The notes beneath the pieces are model-generated. The model searched no databases. It was given only the letters and a program-made list of their open reading frames with translations, and was not told the DNA's origin. Shown one piece after another: positions 22,103-24,594 of a stretch of 24,594 bases of DNA; within the stretch, counting starts at the first letter, position 1, and each line of letters begins with the position of its first letter. The position numbers and the translations under genes are program-made. This DNA is from Candidatus Omnitrophota bacterium. GTDB taxonomy: Bacteria; Omnitrophota; Koll11; Duberdicusellales; 4484-171. Location of the stretch: contig JAUYCY010000005.1 in the NCBI GenBank assembly GCA_030692055.1, forward strand, positions 1 through 24,594. The letters run 5' to 3'.

Positions 22103-24382
22103 CTAAGCATGAAACAGATGTAGCTCTTTAAGAGCCTCTATAAAACTATTCGTCAAAACAGGATCTATTTTTTTTCCTTCAAGTCTCTCTAGTTCATTTA
22201 CAGCAGCTGCGACAGGAAAAGCTTCTTTATAGTCCCTGCCAGTTGTAAGGGCATCAAAAATATCAGCTATAGCAATAATCCTGGCGCCTAAGGGGATAAA
22301 TTCTCCCGCAAGACCATGAGGATAACCGCTTCCGTCAAAATTTTCGTGATGGTAAAGAATATAGGGAATAATATCTTGAAATTCCTTTATGGGTTCCAAT
22401 ATCTTTGCACTGGTCACTTCGTGTTCTTTAATTATAGAAAATTCTTCGTCAGTCAATCCTCCTTTTTTATGAAGGATATTATCCGGAATGCCTATTTTTC
22501 CTAAATCATGCAAAAGGGCTGCTTTTCTTATCTTTTCTTTCTCGCCAGGGGGCAGATTTAATTTATCCGCTAACATAAAAGCGTAATTACATACGCGTTG
22601 AGTATGCCCTTTTGTGTATGGGTCTTTAGACTCCAATGCCGCCACCAAAGAAGAAACTAATTGTAGGTAAGCATTTTCCGTTCTATTCTCTTCGGTTTTT
22701 AATTTCTTTATAAGCGCTAAAAGCTCCCTGTTTTTATCTTCCGTATCCAAATAAAGAGAAGAAAATAAATCATCACTTTTAGTTTTGGTATGTATTCCGG
22801 AGGGAAGAACATTTTTTGCATAGAAAACTATATCTTGCGATGCCTTCTCCAAGCTCTCTATTAAAAAAGGCAAAACAGTGGCAAGGTTGATATCTGAATC
22901 GATTTTTAAAACCCCGATTTTTATCTGAGCCTTAATCCCATCTTCGAAAATAATGTTTTCTAACCCTTCCTTTATCCCTTGGGCATCAAAACCCTTTTTA
23001 GTCGCCCCAACAATAACTTCTTCACTATATCTTGCCCAAAGATTAGAAACGCAAAAAAGAGAATGATATACTTTATTCCAAGTAGATTTAAACTTATCAA
23101 AATCTTCACCTCTCGAAGATATCATAAAACCTTTCAAGCTGATAACTATCAAATTCTTCTTGCGAAAAAGGATGCTCTTTAAGTCTAACGCCAATCTCTC
23201 GCGAAAATATCTCAAATTAAATAAATTTGTCAAGGGATCCCTTATTATTGCATCTTTTGTTTTTAGGATAAGGGTGAAAAATTTTGCATATAAATAAAAA
23301 TAACTGAGGATTAAATAAACCAGTAAAAAAATAGTAATTCTGCCATAGGAAAAACTCCATCCCAGAAATCTCAATAAAATATTTAGCCAGAAAAGTAAAA
23401 GTAAAACCCCCAATGAAAGGGAAAAACCTCGCAAGAAAGTAAAAGAAAGTAAAATCCTCGTGGTAAGAAAAACGCTAAAAACAAGAATTAGTAAAAAAAT
23501 AAAAATCGGTAACGGCTTATAGATATTGCCGTTTAGGATATCTGTTATTACGTTGACATGAATAAGTACTCCTGGCATTTCTCCCAGCGGCGTGCGATGT
23601 ATATCTTGGATTATCTTCGAAGTTGAACCGATGAGGACAATTTTATCTTTAAGTATACCTGACGGGAAATTTTTATTAATTAAATCATAAAAAGATATAG
23701 TTTTTAAATCTTGCGGCTTTACAAGATAATTTATATCAATAATTCCATATTTGCTAATTGGAATTTTTTTATTTGGCAAATGAATAATGTTGTTTTCGAT
23801 CTTTGGCACCGCATCATAAAAATAAGCTACAATTTTTATCGGCCACGAAAAATCAAAGAAATCTTTTGTTTTAACATAGGTATATAGTTTTCTTACGACT
23901 CCGTCTTTATCCGAAGGCGCATTGATAAAAGCGGCTGTAGAATTTTCTTTAAATTCGTGGTAAGGGTATATGGGGCTACCTTCTTTCTCTAAGAAATAGC
24001 CAATTACAACTTTGCTGGAAAGTTTCTTCAACGCCGCAAGAAAATTTTTATCCTCATCATCGTCATTTCCTTTCCCCATAAAAATAACATCCAGACCGAT
24101 AACCCGCGCCTTTTCTTCGGCAATAATGTTAAGCGCCTGGGCATATAAAGTCCTTGAAAACGGCCATTTTTGATTTATTTTATTAAGAGAAAAATCATCT
24201 ATGCTTACCAAAACTATATCGTCTGCAGCGTGACTATTTTTAGCGATGATATAAAAAGTTTGGCAGGTAAAGTCGTCAATGGCTAAATAGAAATTCGTAA
24301 TAGGAAAAAGGTGGGAGAAAAAAAATATATTTAAAGCAACAAAACTAAATAAGAAAAAGGCTAAATAATCTCTTCTTCGCAC
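22103..24382 (-). CDS. CHASE2-degenerate GGDEF-HD-GYP membrane sensor (probable c-di-GMP phosphodiesterase)
   Basis: A 759-residue protein. An N-terminal membrane helix (about 7-25) is followed by a periplasmic CHASE2-type sensor domain (VLVSIDDFSLNKI, WPFSRTLYAQAL, VIGLDVIF, KDKIVLIGSTS, PGVLIHVNVITDILNG). Three more membrane helices span about 292-370. RDPLTNLFNLRYFRERL then begins a GGDEF-like domain, but the signature position reads ARYSEEVIV, so it is not expected to make c-di-GMP. A coiled segment leads to an intact HD-GYP domain with ALLHDLGKIGIP and HHENFDGSGYP, predicting c-di-GMP hydrolysis under control of an external signal. The start is a GTG with an in-frame stop 15 bases upstream; no Shine-Dalgarno is clear. 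Repeat copy D lies just upstream. Confidence 0.88.
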   Translation of the reverse strand: MRRRDYLAFFLFSFVALNIFFFSHLFPITNFYLAIDDFTCQTFYIIAKNSHAADDIVLVSIDDFSLNKINQKWPFSRTLYAQALNIIAEEKARVIGLDVIFMGKGNDDDEDKNFLAALKKLSSKVVIGYFLEKEGSPIYPYHEFKENSTAAFINAPSDKDGVVRKLYTYVKTKDFFDFSWPIKIVAYFYDAVPKIENNIIHLPNKKIPISKYGIIDINYLVKPQDLKTISFYDLINKNFPSGILKDKIVLIGSTSKIIQDIHRTPLGEMPGVLIHVNVITDILNGNIYKPLPIFIFLLILVFSVFLTTRILLSFTFLRGFSLSLGVLLLLFWLNILLRFLGWSFSYGRITIFLLVYLILSYFYLYAKFFTLILKTKDAIIRDPLTNLFNLRYFRERLALDLKSILFRKKNLIVISLKGFMISSRGEDFDKFKSTWNKVYHSLFCVSNLWARYSEEVIVGATKKGFDAQGIKEGLENIIFEDGIKAQIKIGVLKIDSDINLATVLPFLIESLEKASQDIVFYAKNVLPSGIHTKTKSDDLFSSLYLDTEDKNRELLALIKKLKTEENRTENAYLQLVSSLVAALESKDPYTKGHTQRVCNYAFMLADKLNLPPGEKEKIRKAALLHDLGKIGIPDNILHKKGGLTDEEFSIIKEHEVTSAKILEPIKEFQDIIPYILYHHENFDGSGYPHGLAGEFIPLGARIIAIADIFDALTTGRDYKEAFPVAAAVNELERLEGKKIDPVLTNSFIEALKELHLFHA

Positions 24383-24443
24383 GCCAATAATAAATTAAAA
24401 TTAATCCCAGCAAAATGGTTACGAAAATAATTTATTGCTGGCA

Positions 24444-24593
24444 TTTATTCTCTCTCGGCGAATACCCCGTGGCTTGCCACGGGGATGAAGCCGAAATCGT
24501 AAACGTAGTTGACCTCATTCCAAGGCAATGAATGAACCAGTGATAATATTAGCATAGAACATACTCCGCGGCTTGCCGCGGAGACTGGTTGAT
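24444..24593 (+). repeat. 150-bp two-hairpin repeat, copy D
   Basis: Full-length copy in the opposite orientation to A-C, starting TTTATTCTCTC at 24444 and ending at the window edge. It lies 61 bases upstream of the CHASE2-HD-GYP start codon, so it may carry or displace that gene's promoter region. Confidence 0.8.
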
Positions 24594-24594
24594 C

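Overview
The window looks like a chromosomal stretch of an anaerobic, Gram-negative-type bacterium. The evidence is a pyruvate:ferredoxin oxidoreductase operon with its own ferredoxin, a HrcA/CIRCE-controlled groESL operon, an exported SurA/PpiD-like chaperone, two HD-GYP signalling proteins and an AT-rich genome full of hairpins. The style of the SurA-like N-terminus and the gene content remind me of Candidatus Omnitrophota (old OP3) or a relative. That placement is inference, because no rRNA is present.

Layout. (1) 1-3108, minus strand: a start-truncated gene at the left edge, a sugar-phosphate isomerase-like TIM barrel, a stand-alone cyclic-nucleotide-binding domain, a divergent GuaA-like ATP-pyrophosphatase and a small exported helical protein. 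(2) 3140-4887: a palindrome-rich tract, a 15-bp duplicate of the tmRNA 3' end, then ssrA (tmRNA) on the minus strand. A 668-nt group I intron with a LAGLIDADG homing endonuclease interrupts its T-loop. (3) 5032-6441, plus strand: a SurA/PpiD-like protein. (4) 6793-10307, minus: porG-porD-porA-porB-ferredoxin. (5) 10379-11728: a PAS-PAS-HD-GYP protein. (6) 11857-14554, minus: promoter/CIRCE-groES-groEL-terminator. (7) 14812-21980, minus: valS-nadC-uvrB-birA-coaX, overlapping except for one repeat-filled gap. (8) 22103-24382, minus: a CHASE2-(degenerate GGDEF)-HD-GYP sensor.

Repeats are the striking part. A 150-bp two-hairpin element occurs four times; one copy forms the 3' end of coaX and another sits in the groES leader. 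Five arrays with a 7-bp period but different unit sequences fill the nadC-uvrB and porG-porD gaps and interrupt valS in frame at three loops. Three leaders (ferredoxin, groEL, groES) share fixed linkers ending in a strong Shine-Dalgarno, separated by hairpins whose stems differ in sequence but keep pairing. This is a candidate undescribed RNA motif or mobile palindrome family.

Together the genes cover central carbon oxidation with ferredoxin reduction, protein folding, cofactor synthesis (NAD, CoA, biotin attachment), DNA repair, ribosome rescue and second-messenger turnover. All coordinates, motifs and pairings were read by eye; family assignments rest on remembered motifs, not on a search.
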